From NCBI GenBank assembly GCA_023238725.1, contig CM041531.1, positions 18,374,643 to 18,438,642 on the forward strand: a stretch of 64,000 bases of DNA, written 5' to 3'. The notes under the pieces are model-generated. The model ran no database searches. It was given only the letters and a program-made list of their open reading frames with translations, and was not told the DNA's origin. Positions 35,401-47,631 of this stretch are shown piece by piece (within the stretch, counting starts at the first letter, position 1; each line of letters starts with the position of its first letter). The position numbers were made by a program, and so were the translations under genes. This DNA is from Scortum barcoo. Taxonomy: Eukaryota; Chordata; Actinopteri; Centrarchiformes; Terapontidae.

Positions 35401-38400
35401 GTAATACCAGACTCTAGCTGCTGAGTTTCTTTTATCCTTAAATGAAACCTCTGCTGTGTGTACGGGGAAAAGAGATTAGTCATTACACTTTGGTTGTCAG
35501 TTGCCATGTTGAAGGAGGGGCAACAAGTGGAAACAGAAACTTTTTGCCTCCTCTTCCTTGACAAAAAAAACAAAAATGAAACGTGTGTGCAGCGAAACAT
35601 TTGGTATCCTGCCAAAATTTGACACAGTCTACCATACTAAAATGATTATTTTGTTAATCAGAAGGAACATCAAAGTGGTGGCTAAAACAAGTCCCATGTA
35701 ATGCTGAAAGAACTGTGGTAACCAACACAATCACGGCAAATAGACGCTCAGTCTCTATCTTGGTCTGCACAAAGGAAGTCAATGAAATGAAATCATGCCA
35801 TTCGATTCACTTAACTTATTTATTTGTGGTCAGCTCTCTGACAAGTTCAGTAAATGGATGTGTCTGTGTGACAGATGTCGGTTAAAAACACACACACTTT
35901 ATTCATTTCAATCAGACCACTGAATGAAGGGTCATCTGTTCTGTTTTTTTCTCAGTATCCTTTTCAGGGATCTGCTCTTATTAGAAAAGATCAGTGTGTG
36001 AAACATTAACCCAGCAGCTTGTAGTTTTTATCCCGTGCAGACTAAAATGACGTCAGGTCTCATCAGCTGTTGCTAATTAACATTACCTCCACGAGAAAAT
36101 TGACATCAGGCCAAAATTAAACTGGTCTGTTGTGGGTTCGTGTGCTCTCTTTAAGGCTGTGTCTGTGCTCTGCCAAAGATTGTTTATGAGGTAAAACAAG
36201 TGTTTTTGTAGTCCCAACAACTCCAGCAGAGTCATTCATCTTCTCTCTATCTGAGTCGCGTTCTCCCTGTTTAACTTTCATCAGTGTCATAGCAATACTT
36301 TAAGATGATCGGCTTCTTTTGAATCACGACCCTCATCATTTGTAGAATACGGTGCACTTGTAAGCTGCCAACTTCACTGTTTATCTCTAAAATGTCGACA
36401 CTGCAGCTGAAATGAAGAGTCCATTCAATTAGACAACCACCAGAAAATTTAGTGTTTGTTATTTTTTAAAGCAAAGTGTTAAATATTACATTATATTAAG
36501 TTTTAGCCTCTTTCTTTGATAAAGTATTTTTAAGGGTTTTGGACTTTTTTTGACTAACAATCAATGTGGAGACATCACCTTTGGCTTTAGAAAATTGCCA
36601 TTTTTCACCATTTTCTAGTTAAAATTATACATTGAGAAAATATCTACATTTCTGAAGTAAAGTGTAGCACTGTGCACACATTTACACATCTTCTTGTGTT
36701 TTTAATGCAGTGTTTCTGACTATCTCGGCCTTCCTGTAGCGTTAGCCGCTGAATAGTTTGGCCACAGCAACTCATGGGGGGGTTGTGTTTTTTTTTCTCT
36801 CCTGAAGGTCACCATGATAGCATTAGGCAGTTCTGTTCTGCAAGCATTTCCCCTACATGGGTAGACGACCTTTCAGTGCTGCGTCTGTGTCCCTTGCTTC
36901 TGCTAGGCCCAGTGTCTGATACCCCAGAAATACTAAAGGTGAAGCCCAGTCAACTTTGACTGTTGTCAGGTTAAGAGCGCCTGTTACATAAAACCCAGAC
37001 AGTAGACGCACACAGTGCTCTTTGGGGCGTAATCCAAACAACTGTCAGTCAGTGTCGGTAGCTGCTGGTGTTTTTCTTGTCCAACTTTCTGTGGTGCACG
37101 CGGGCTTTGCTTTGTTGCTTATTTTATTTTTAAAAAGCAGAAATATCGCTTTTCCTCCGTCTTTCTTTATCTGTCTGCTGAGGGCGATGTGCCTGTTATT
37201 GGCCCGATCTGGGACTACATAGCTGTTTGCGCACGTGCCACTTGTGTGTGTGTGTCTGCATGTTTGTGTTCCTTATTTGTCCGCCCACAGAGAGTTGTCC
37301 CTGCGTTTATGTGTGTGTAGACAAAACTGGTCAGTAAAAAAGGTCAGTGCATGTAGGCAGAGCGACCTGTTCCAAGGACAAATGCAGCAGCCTGGCTTCG
37401 CCTGCCTTTACTGAGCATAAGTTTTCTTTTACTGACATGACGCTGGGACGCAGTAGGAGTTCCTGTTTTGTTTTGCCTCTGCTTGACCGAAAAAAAAAGA
37501 AAATAAAAAGAAATAGCAGGTTTGGGATAACGTTAAAAACACTGCTACGTCTTTTATGATAAAACTTCTACTGTCATAAAAATGACCCCTTTTTTCGGTA
37601 ATGATTAACCTCCACCCCTATCAGTAAAAGTCAGTTGTATAGCTCTGTGGAGGAACAAGGATGTTTAATAATTTATGATTTTGCTGATTGGCATGAATCT
37701 ACCTAATCTATCTAATAGTGAAAGTATTCAGAGAAGTCCTGGAGATGCCTGCTCTGAGGGAGGGCTGACTTTTTCCCCTTAATACCCTGCTCATTCTCCT
37801 TTTGTCACAACATGCGTTTTATCCAGCTGGCTGGCTCGGTGACACTTCTCCATCACTATGCAGGGGAAAACTACAATTAATACTCCAACGTTTCCTACAG
37901 GCCTGAAAATTTGAACTTTAAGTTGCAAGCCTTTTACCACTAACTTTTTTGCTTATTATACCCCCATTACCAAACATCAATTTGGTTTCAGCACTTTTGT
38001 CATTGGGCACATATGGGGTGTGAGGAGAAAAGTTTGAGGTGATAGGTGCCTCGTCAGCTCTCGGTGTAATCGTATTACTTGTAGTGTTTTGTGTAAATAT
38101 GTCAGAGAAAAAAATAAAGCTATTAGCGACGTGCTGTCAGTGTGACAGTCTGACATCTTTATCTGTGGCAGTGAGTGTCAGCACAGCACATGGGGCTGGC
38201 AGAGAGCTTGCAGATCAGACCAAGAGATCATCAGCTCCCCCGTTCGTGTTGGGTTTCCTTTGTGTCTCGGCCTTACTTTGTGTGCAACTAACTGTTAAAA
38301 CTAACTTATTTAATTGATCTGTTTTATGGTACCATGTTCTGTTAATTATGATTAAATTCACTGGATTATCACCAAAAAAGAAACATGTTTCCACTCCTCT

Positions 38401-41400
38401 CACCACAGTGTGTGCTTTGCAGGTTGCACGAGGAGGTCAATGACTTCTATGAGTACATCTCCCCACGGCCGGAGGAAGAGAAGATGAGACTGGAGGTGGT
38501 GGACAGAATCAAGGGAGTCATCCATGACCTGTGGCCCAGCGCTGAGGTACACATTGCCTCCACATCACAAAGCTTTTTTTTTTTGTGTGGGTGTGTGTGT
38601 TGTTTTTGGGTTTGGTTTGAACAGCAGGGTGTGACAGACCTGGTGGTTGTTGTTGTTTTTTTTTTTTTTCTTTTCTTTTCAGCGTGCCACTGATAATCAG
38701 GGTGAGAATTGCCTTCAGCTGTTTGCTAGAAAATCTTGGCTATAACAGGGAAGACACCCAACATTACTAGAAGCCATTTTGTTTTGGCAGGAACAGATGG
38801 ATTTTCATATTAGTGAACTATTGACAGGTTTGTTGCAGCGGTTAAGCACTGTTACCAGACTACCTTTCACACAGTTTAATTTACAACACTCACTCCCACC
38901 AGTGAGGCTGTATGTGAAATCAAACTATAAGCTTCAGCCTTTCATAAAGCGTTCCCTTGTTTTCTCTTAACTCACTGCTGCACAGTGCTCTGTTTGGGTC
39001 ATGTTATCCGGGCCACCTCGCACACTCTTCTACCCACTGACTTTGATCCCGCTGATAGAGCAGTGTGTGTCTACTCTCAAGCTTAGTAGTTCCTAAATTA
39101 AGGAGCGTAATGCCGCCCCAAGCCTGCCCAGTTTTATACCTTTTCCACCGTGTGAGCGAGCAAGGGCAACTTGCTCATCCACTCAATCCCACACTTGTTT
39201 AATTGATTAGCTCAGGCGCGTTAAACATCTGCTAAACAGTCACAGACGTTTCCACAGTCTGTGGCAAACTTGCTACGTTCATACTGAAGCTTTTCTGGAT
39301 CATCTGTACCAAGTAGTGCCCATGAGAGCTTCTCATTTAGAGAAACGTTTCTGAGGCTCATTGTTGAAAAGGTTTGACTGGAGAGCGCAGAGATGGGGAT
39401 CAGACGTAGCTCATCTTTGTGATTCACCCTTCACGGAAGGCTTCAGGACTTACTATACACTCGTTCACAAACACGGCTCTTCAATCAGCTTAGCTGTGGC
39501 CATGTGACCGGGCTGTAAACCAGAGTTTACACTACGGCTTGATGTGGGGATGCAGGGAGTAAAGGTGGGGTCAATTCTTAAGTCTATTTCTGTTCAGACG
39601 CCAATTTGTGCGACGGAGGTTGACGATATTTTAGTCACTTCAGTAGCGTGCAGGTTAAGAGATCAGTGGCTAAAAGCACTGTTACATGTAAACATCCTGT
39701 CAGTTTTGATTTCCACAACAGCCAGTTTACACATCGATGCAACTTTACACAGAGGATGTTTCGCTGAGGCCACCCTTGAAGTGGTTTTGAGATATATTCA
39801 AACTACACACTCTGCTTTTACCCCTGATAGGTGTTTATTGTACCACGCCTGTGCAGTTTGTTTGGGCTTGTCACTGAACCATTGCTAAGTTGAACGGTAG
39901 ATTAATAATAATTTTGGAAGCTTGAAGAACAGGTTTTTGAAGTATTTGAAGTAAGCTCAGCGTGCGAAATCAGAGCGCTGCAGTGATGCCTGCTTTGTAC
40001 TCAGTCCAGTCCATGTCGTAATGCGTCAGAAAGAAGAACTATCCGAGCGTAGAAGAGAAGATGTTCAAAGCTTAAAGTCACAACATTGTGAAAAAAAATC
40101 TTCCGGTGCTTGAGCTGTTCTGCAGGATGTGCATACATTCATGTCATTTTGTTGAATTTAAAAAAAAAAAGAGCAAACTGTATATATGTGTGTGAAACTC
40201 TGTGTGTCCCATCTCTGCAGGTCCAAGTGTTTGGGAGTTTCAGCACTGGTCTTTATCTGCCAACAAGGTGAGCCATTTAGTTTCCCAAACCAACCGAGAG
40301 ATTTAAACACACACTTTCTTTTCATCTTTGCCAAACTGTGACTGTGAGCTGGCCTCTTACCAAAATTACACAACTGTGTTATGAAGGAAGCGCTGTGTCT
40401 CTTGCCAGCCAAGCATTATTAGCTTTTGTTTTGAGGATCAAGCGGTTAAATCATGTTTAGCACTGCTGATCCCTTTTTTTTTTTTTTTTTTTAATAAACT
40501 TTCTTCTGAGAGGCCACACGTACACAGAAAGACACAACAGCTAACTGCCCACACGGACACACTATCATGTCACCTGGATTAGTGGACTCGTGACACAACA
40601 CCGAGCACTTTAATGGGACTAAACTGTTAGATACATGTGTGTCAGTGGTGTCTGAACACAAGTGTGTCTCTTGTAATTTTCTGTGGCGAACACAACACTG
40701 CTAACATTTTTTACACACACACTTGCTTCCCTGAGCTCTGTCTGAAGTTGCACATTGCTCGTCCACAAGATGGAAGCAAAGCCACCTGTGTGCAGAGAGC
40801 TACCATGTGGAGGATACTTAAAAATGGCTGTTGTAGGGTTTTCTTTTTTACTGTATCTAAGGTCTGCTCCTCCTTAGATAAACACAAAGAAAGATGCTGT
40901 GGTAAAAAGTCAAGTAGGGACCTATGAGACTAAAAGGAGCAGATCAGGTTTATCAAACCACTTTGTGTAATCCCTCAGTTTTCCTGTGACAGGGCAGATA
41001 AAAAAAGTGAAGTGCTCATTTCTTATACATCATGTCTCTCTTTTTCACCAGTGACATTGACCTGGTAGTTTTTGGGAAGTGGGAGACCCTCCCGCTCTGG
41101 ACACTGGAAGAAGCCCTTCGGAAGAGGAACATTGCTGATGAGAACTCCATTAAAGTTTTGGACAAGGCCACGGTAAGACGGTACAGTGCTGAGTGTGAAA
41201 TTACAATTCTGTTCTGTTTTATATTATATTATATATTATAGCTGTTTTCAAACGCTAGATTTGTTCACATTTTTAGAAAGGTGCTATATAGAACGTACTG
41301 TAGGAATCACATTACAGGAATAGTTTCTTTGAAAAAAAAAGTTTATTCTTTTTAGTCATACACTATTTTAGGCTTTTTATCAGTGCTTATCCCAGAAATT

Positions 41401-44400
41401 CACAGAGAGAGAGATTTTTTACTTTTTTCTCATTTAATTTACCTTAATGATGCTAATGTACCATATTCAGATCTTGAGCGTTAGGTATTTATCAGTTTTA
41501 CAGGCTGTAAATGTCATTAATAAAAGCTGCTGTGATGGATCCAAAACCCTGATAACACTGCTTTTCACACTTGCCTTGCCAGAAGTGGTATGCCTCACTG
41601 CTATTTGAAGTCTGTGCCGAAAAATAAACCTCAACCAAGCAAAAGTTGTATGTTCATACTGACACAGTATTGGCACATTAGTATGTTTGGAACGAGCTCT
41701 TTGCTTCAGATGTATTATGGCTCTCTGATAATGTTTTTTAAACACGCCCAACCCTGTATTAGTGAGCCCTGTTATTTTTAAACCTTGCACTGATTGGATT
41801 TTCTCCTCTATCTAAGTTTGTTTAATTTCAGTGCTTAAAGGATTTGAATAAAGCTTTTTCTTTGTGATGATTGTGTATGTGATGTTTTTATGTTTACAAT
41901 ACGCCAGAGCCAAGCTTTTGATTGTTGCAGTTTGATTGTTTCCTGCCTTATAGTCCACGTTCAGCCTCAGCACCTGTATTATGTCTGTTCCCAGGTTCCC
42001 ATCATCAAACTGACTGACTCTGACACTGAGGTCAAAGTGGACATCAGCTTCAATGTGAAGAGCGGTGTTAAAGCTGCTCGGCTCATCAAGGAATTCAAAG
42101 AGGTACGCTTTATAGCATTTGTGCACCTTGAGACTTTTAAAACATTTCCTGTGTTCTTACATTTTTTCATGTATCATTGGAATACATAACCTTCATGTTT
42201 AACACCTGTAGTCAGCGCATTACTGCACCTCACCTGAGGTGAGGACTCTACTTGGTCTGTAGCAATCTGAAAACATTTTGGGGCTCAACAGATCGTACGA
42301 TTGCCTCAGAAACTCCCCTCATGCTTTCCCACATTTTGCTTAAATCGGTGAGCCTGCAGTGTTGAAATCTAAATGGTACCCTTCTTACAGCATTAACAAA
42401 CAAACTAATATTGTTGCTATTTTAGAATGTAATGGTCGCTCAGTAGTGCATGTAGCTTTTAACAGCAAATTTTAACATCCATTTAACATCACAACAAGGC
42501 ATTTGATAGGAAAACATTGATTAATAGAGATTTAGTGTCTTATGGAGCGAATAAAGAGTATTTATTTCATTTTGCACTTGAACTGGCATTGCTAATAAAA
42601 GTCAAAAGCAAAAAGATATTCATCTCATAACACATCAGTTATCATATCTATATCCCAGTTTTCCTCTGGAGGGTGCTGTGGGAACCAGAGTCCTCACTGT
42701 GTCTATCTGTCCTGTAGAAATACCCTGTGCTGCCTTACCTGGTCCTGGTGCTGAAGCAGTTCCTCCTGCAGAGGGACCTCAATGAGGTTTTTACCGGTGG
42801 AATTGGCTCCTACAGTCTCTTTCTCATGGCTGTCAGCTTCTTGCAGGTCAGATACTCTTCTTCAATAACAAAAGCTCTTAAGGTTTTTATTAACTTATTG
42901 TTTGTCTTCATCTTTTTGTTCTTATCAGCTTCACTATAACAAATATTGGACCTCAACTCTGTAATTTTATTTCTGTCCTGTTGTCAGTAGCTTTTTCTTA
43001 TTTAGGCATTTACAACAACAGTGATACCTTAACACTTGAATAAAAAAAACCGCAACTCAGCGTAAACAGTGTAAAGACTGTCATGTTGCCCTAGCATCTG
43101 CATTGAGTCAGAGAGTGAATCCCCACTCCTTTAGCTTTTAGCAAACAACTGACGTCCACCCGCACTGTGTGTGTTTTCCAGCTTCACTTCAGGCAGGATG
43201 TGTGCAGTCCCAACATCAACATTGGTGTCCTGCTTATCGAATTCTTTGAGTTGTACGGTCGCCACTTCAACTACCTGAAAACAGGCATCAGGATAAAAGA
43301 CGGAGGTTGTTATGTTGCCAAAGACGAGGTTCAGAAGAACATGATGGATGGCTACAGGCCCTCCATGCTCTACATCGAGGACCCGCTGCAGCCAGGTAGG
43401 AACAGTGAACACAAAGGGTAAAAGGGGTAGGGGGTGCCTTGCTGTCATGCTTACACTTACTGACCGCATGTCTTGCATCCAACAGACAACGATGTCGGCC
43501 GGAGTTCATACGGTGCCATGCAGGTGAAGCAGGCATTTGACTACGCCTACGTGGTGCTCAGCCACGCTGTGTCACCCATCGCCAAGTATTATCCCAACAA
43601 TGACACTGAGAGGTAAGGAAGACTTAAGAGGAAGACAGAAGAGTTTTTTCTGATTAGCCCGATGTTGACCAATTTATAATGAATGTCACCTGAAGTAGAT
43701 TAGTGGTTGATTGATCACAGCATCCCTCATAGGCAGCTTATGTCATATACAGTCACTGTTGTTTACAATGTTAATCATAAGATTAGAGGATTTCAGTTAC
43801 TCTTCTTGTCATGGTCATGGTAATATCAGGTAACCAATACATCCCATCTGTCCATCACAGCATACTTGGCAGAATAATCCGGGTAACGCAGGAAGTGGAT
43901 GAGTACAGGGAATGGATCCGAAAGAGCTGGGGGAGCCCGTCTCACAATGATCTGCCACTCAACAGTACGTTCAAACGGTTTTGAATTTTTATAAACTCAT
44001 TAAATATTTCTTGAAGCTTAAATAAAGCTCAAATTTGACCCACGCCTAGAAGAGAGAGGTCAAGGGTCAGTTGAATGTGACAGTTTTATTTGGTCTCCAT
44101 TTCTGTAGGAAATGACGTCACACTGTTAGAGTCCCAGCAGCTCGATGAGTGCAACAATAACGTTCCCGATGACGATGACGATGTTGTCGTTCTACCGTCG
44201 GCTCCCCACAGCAAAACCTCATCTAACTTCTCCTCCCCATCTCCATCTGTGCGCTCCTCCCCCTCATCCTCTCCGCTGTCGCCTTCATCCACGTCTTCGA
44301 CCTCCAGCTCCAGCGATGCGGTCAGTCTCACAGCTACACACAGATATTATTGTGCCATGGCATTTATCCATAGCACGTAATGCTTTGTGAGTGAAACATC

Positions 44401-44982
44401 TTAGTGACTTAATGTGTTGGACATGCTTTTTTAGTCTTTTGTTTTGTTTGTTTTACCCCCAGGACTCTGATGGCACGCCGTGTAAGACGGCCAAGCAGCA
44501 GCCTGGCCGTGGGTCTGGCACCCACAGAGAAAAGTCTGCTGTCGTCAACAATCACCGAACACAGAGCCACACTACCAGCACTCCATCTGGAAGCAACAAG
44601 GGAGGAAAGGTACGTAACACATTATGCACTAAAAGATAAAAAAAACAAACAAATAAACAGAAAAACTACTGTTACCTCATCGAAGTAAGTGTGTGGTTTC
44701 TAATAGATTCAATAATTTTCTGGTATTTTTATTATGAAATATAATAATTGGATCATATTTTTCCATCACTACCAGCCTACAGCAACATTATTATTTTTAA
44801 TTTCCTACATGTTCTTTCTCCAGGCCAGGATGTCTCGTTCTCACCAGAAGAGCGGCCACCACGGGCAGCAGAGCTCCTCCTCCAGCACCAAAAGCCACCA
44901 GAGCAATAAGCCACACCACCAGGGCAACAGCAAGAAGAGGAAAAATGTGCGAGACTCGACACAAGAAGACCTCTGCAGATAG
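27133..44982 (+). CDS. tent4b: Terminal nucleotidyltransferase 4B (TENT4B/PAPD5), non-canonical poly(A) polymerase
   Basis: Twelve coding exons: 27133-27641, 38423-38546, 40221-40267, 41052-41172, 41995-42102, 42718-42846, 43182-43395, 43486-43612, 43861-43964, 44109-44320, 44463-44609 and 44824-44982. Phases join to 666 aa. The start MDPRIAWFQPEQRGPANNLW resembles the long N-terminus of TENT4A. The N-terminal region is Gly/Ser/Gln-rich, followed by NKRKRDNKAS and TPWKVRNYSEG. The nucleotidyltransferase core has GSFSTGLYLPTSDIDLVVF, with G216, S217, D228 and D230, and the third carboxylate D283 in EVKVDISFN. The central and PAP-associated domains include LNEVFTGGIGSYSLFLMAV and NDVGRSSYGAMQVKQAF. 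The basic tail KKRKNVRDSTQEDLCR is a family hallmark. TENT4B adds A-rich or mixed tails to nuclear RNAs and mRNAs, works with ZCCHC-family TRAMP-like partners and destabilises aberrant rRNA, snoRNA and telomerase RNA. I prefer TENT4B to TENT4A because of the NKRKRDNKAS, SSSDADSDGTPCKT and C-terminal motifs and the heatr3 neighbour. Confidence 0.96.
32133..32185. repeat. (TA)n microsatellite in tent4b intron 1
   Basis: About 26 uninterrupted TA units. Confidence 0.98.
32391..32420. repeat. Second (TA)n microsatellite in tent4b intron 1
   Basis: Fifteen AT units about 200 bp downstream of the first tract. The sequence between is also AT-rich. Confidence 0.98.
38547..40220 (+). other. tent4b intron 2
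   Basis: The intron contains a 114-codon open frame at 39544-39888 without recognisable homology or clear splice sites, and poly-T tracts near 38655. I see nothing else that can be named. Confidence 0.5.
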
Positions 44983-47375
44983 GGGTGACCTCGCCTACCC
45001 CCCTCCCCCCGTCCTTGTCTGCAACTGACTGACTGACCTGTCCCATTTCTGCTGCCAGACTCCAGCCTTGGGAGAAGTATTAAAACATCTACCGTATCTG
45101 TCTCTCTGTAGAGCTTTTCGGAGTGACGAGCGACGATTTCTAGGAGGAAAAAAAAAAGACCAAAAAAAAAACAAAAAAAGAATTGTGATAGGAAATGGGG
45201 GTTTAATTTCTTGGACCTGAACTGAAATCACAAAGGATGAATGCTCATTTGCTTCCCAACAGCTTCTTTTATGGAGCGGTTTTTCCTTCCCACAGCCAGC
45301 ACCTACACAGCACGCCTCTTGCGCCTCCTGCTGTACAGGAATAGACAGGTCGGGTGTCTGGAATCGACTCTGGAGCAATACCTGGAACTGCTGGCTGGAA
45401 AATATGATAAAAAAGTTTTATCACAAAAAAAGAAGAAAAAAGCAAATGGCTTAAAATGTACAAAAAACAAAAATGTTATATTGAAAACAAACAAAGTCTA
45501 CACATTTTTTAAAGATGTTAACAACAAATGCAATCAGTAAGAGTGGGACATAACTTATGCATGAGATTTCTTTTTTTTTTTTTGTTGGTTGATTTTTCTG
45601 TTGAGTTAATCTGTTTTGTTATGTCTAAAGACAGATTCTACAAAGATTTGTACAAAAAAAACGCATACGCAAAAAAAAACCAAAACAAAACAAAAAAAAC
45701 TACACAAGTAAGAAGAAAATGTTTCATATTACCTTTTTACAAGATATACCGATCGAAGACATGTAAACATTGCACACCTTGTGCCCGCAGCTTTTTTGGC
45801 CAAAGCCTAGAGCTGGTTTGGGTCCCATTGCCAACATGAATCATCAGCATCCACTTTTACTCCTGGTTTCCCCTCTGTGAGCGCGCTAACAGTATTAACG
45901 TTTAGCCTTTGGTGAGCCTATGCTCACACACAGCCCTATAGATGACCGGCGGGGTCGAAGCCTGGCCTCTCACCCAGCTCAATAATAGCACAGCCACACC
46001 GGCGTAGAGGCTTTAAGGCGACAGGTTTAAATGAACAAGGGGTGATAATGGTTTTATTGAGGAATCCTACACTTGAAAAAAAAAAAGAGAGAGAGAGAAA
46101 TGTGTTAACAATACAACAGTGGGTGATAATCTGTTCCTATCTGCTGCAAAAATCATTTGTATTTGTTAAATGTATTTATTTTTTATTAATTATATGAACA
46201 TAGTATGGATAAATGCATTACTAACATCAGAGCCCATATCTTTGAGTCCTATATTTGAGATAGGATAAGTCACAGGGAGGGGAGGTGAGGGACAGGTAAA
46301 TTCAGGTACAGTAAAATACCACCTTTATTATTTCATTGGGTTTTTTTGTTTGTTGTTTCTTTTTCGTTTTCCAGTGATAGTTGAGTGACCAAGTTACTTT
46401 GAAAAGTTTGAGAGACCATTTTGCAAGTTCTCGGTGAGAATTGTGTTTTAATATGTGGCGGGTCTACTTACTTTAAAAAAAAAAAAAAAAAAAGGGAGCT
46501 GATTTTTATTTCTTTTTGTAAACTCTCACAGCAACGAAACACTTCTTCAGTATGTCACCCCCTCCCTCTGTCATTGCAGTACAACAACTAACCTGTAGAT
46601 GGAGCCATGGCTCTGAGTCTGAATCCACACAGCGTGAGCTTCTATACTGCATTTGGATGGTTGATGTCTGCCTTTTTCTTTTCTTTTTTTTTTTTTTTAA
46701 TTTAGTGGCGATATTTCAACAGAAGGAGCAGCTGCACAGAGAAAAAACCTGTCGAGCTGAGTGCTTTGCTGGAGGGAGCAGCACACCAAAGCACATCCCA
46801 CCCACACCCTCCTCAATTATTGCGTGTCTCCCAGATGTGACAACAACCACTCACAAATAAGAAGCCAGCAATAACAACCTCCATCACACACACACGATAT
46901 ATATCTCATGACTCTACATGTGACCACTGCAGCTGAAGGATGTCCAAACAGTGAAGCACATTTGACAACTCCTCACTCACTTTTACAACCTGTTATTTTA
47001 TTCAGGTGTTTTTGGAAAATAGCCAAAAAAAAAACAAAAAAAAAAGTACGGTTCTCTTGCCCTCCCTCCTTCTTTTCAGTGTTAGTTTTTTTTTTCTAAC
47101 AAAGAAAAATGCAGTATATAAGCTCTGGTCTGGTGGTAGACGGACGAGGAGGAAAGAAAGAAGGTGAATAAAGTGAGCCGTGCCATCTGAATGTCCACCG
47201 ATCATCATCACTGCAGGGAGGCTACACCCCCACCCCTCCTCCTCCTCCCTCTCCTCTCCTCTCCTCCCCATCTCCTCCTCCCTCTCCTACTCGACTGTAC
47301 TCATCTGAAAAAAAAAAAAATCTCTGCAGCTACTTCAAATTCATGCAATAAAAAACAACCCAGTACAATTAAACT
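44983..47375 (+). other. tent4b 3' UTR and downstream sequence
   Basis: Very A- and T-rich, with many homopolymer tracts (poly-A at 45150, 45427, 45655, 46076, 46475, 47021 and 47311; poly-T at 45570 and 46685) and an AU-rich 'tgtatttatttttta' near 46170. Candidate polyadenylation signals are AATAAA at 47167-47172 and 47347-47352, which would give a 3' UTR of up to about 2.4 kb. I see no coding potential. Confidence 0.6.
47222..47294 (+). repeat. Pyrimidine-only tract near the tent4b 3' end
   Basis: A C/T stretch made of CCTCCT and CTCCTCT units, almost free of purines for about 65 bases. Such mirror-like tracts can form triplex DNA. Confidence 0.7.
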
Positions 47376-47379
47376 GCGT

Positions 47380-47445
47380 GTCGAGGCGAGTTTTTCAATG
47401 GCGGCGTCCCTCACGCGTCAAAGCAGCGCTACTTTGAAGTAAACG

Positions 47446-47480
<35 letters not shown>

Positions 47481-47631
47481 AGTGGAGGAGGGGCGTCCTC
47501 GCTCCGGAGCGGCGCGCGGCGGGCGGACCGGCCGTGCTGAGAAGGCAGCGCGCGCGAGAGGACAGCTGCACGCGCTCCCTCAGCCCACCTGTGTTAATTA
47601 AATCAGCGGGACGTCGAGCTGCAGCCGCCAG
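47380..47631 (+). promoter_or_regulatory. CpG-rich promoter and candidate 5' non-coding exon of a downstream gene, possibly adcy7
   Basis: GC and CpG rise abruptly here (ggagcggcgcgcggcgggcg near 47510). A (GT)15 tract lies at 47449-47478. A strong donor 'ccgccag|gtaagac' follows 47631. No ATG-led coding frame with recognisable homology precedes the donor, so this would be a non-coding first exon. In human the gene after TENT4B on the same strand is ADCY7, which has 5' non-coding exons. That identity is inferred only from synteny. Confidence 0.45.
47449..47478. repeat. (GT)n microsatellite in the downstream promoter
   Basis: Fifteen GT units inside the CpG-rich start region. Confidence 0.95.

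Larger units (their letters stand above)
27642..38422 (+). other. tent4b intron 1, 10.8 kb
   Basis: The intron separates the low-complexity N-terminal exon from the catalytic exons. It holds two TA microsatellites, several poly-T and poly-C tracts, and a relatively GC-rich, stop-poor patch at about 30630-31140. I see no exon of another gene. Large first introns often carry enhancers, but none can be recognised from sequence alone. Confidence 0.7.

Noticed and set aside
44086..44331. Minus-strand frame opposite tent4b exon 10
   Set aside because: It is the antisense shadow of the Ser/Asp-rich exon.
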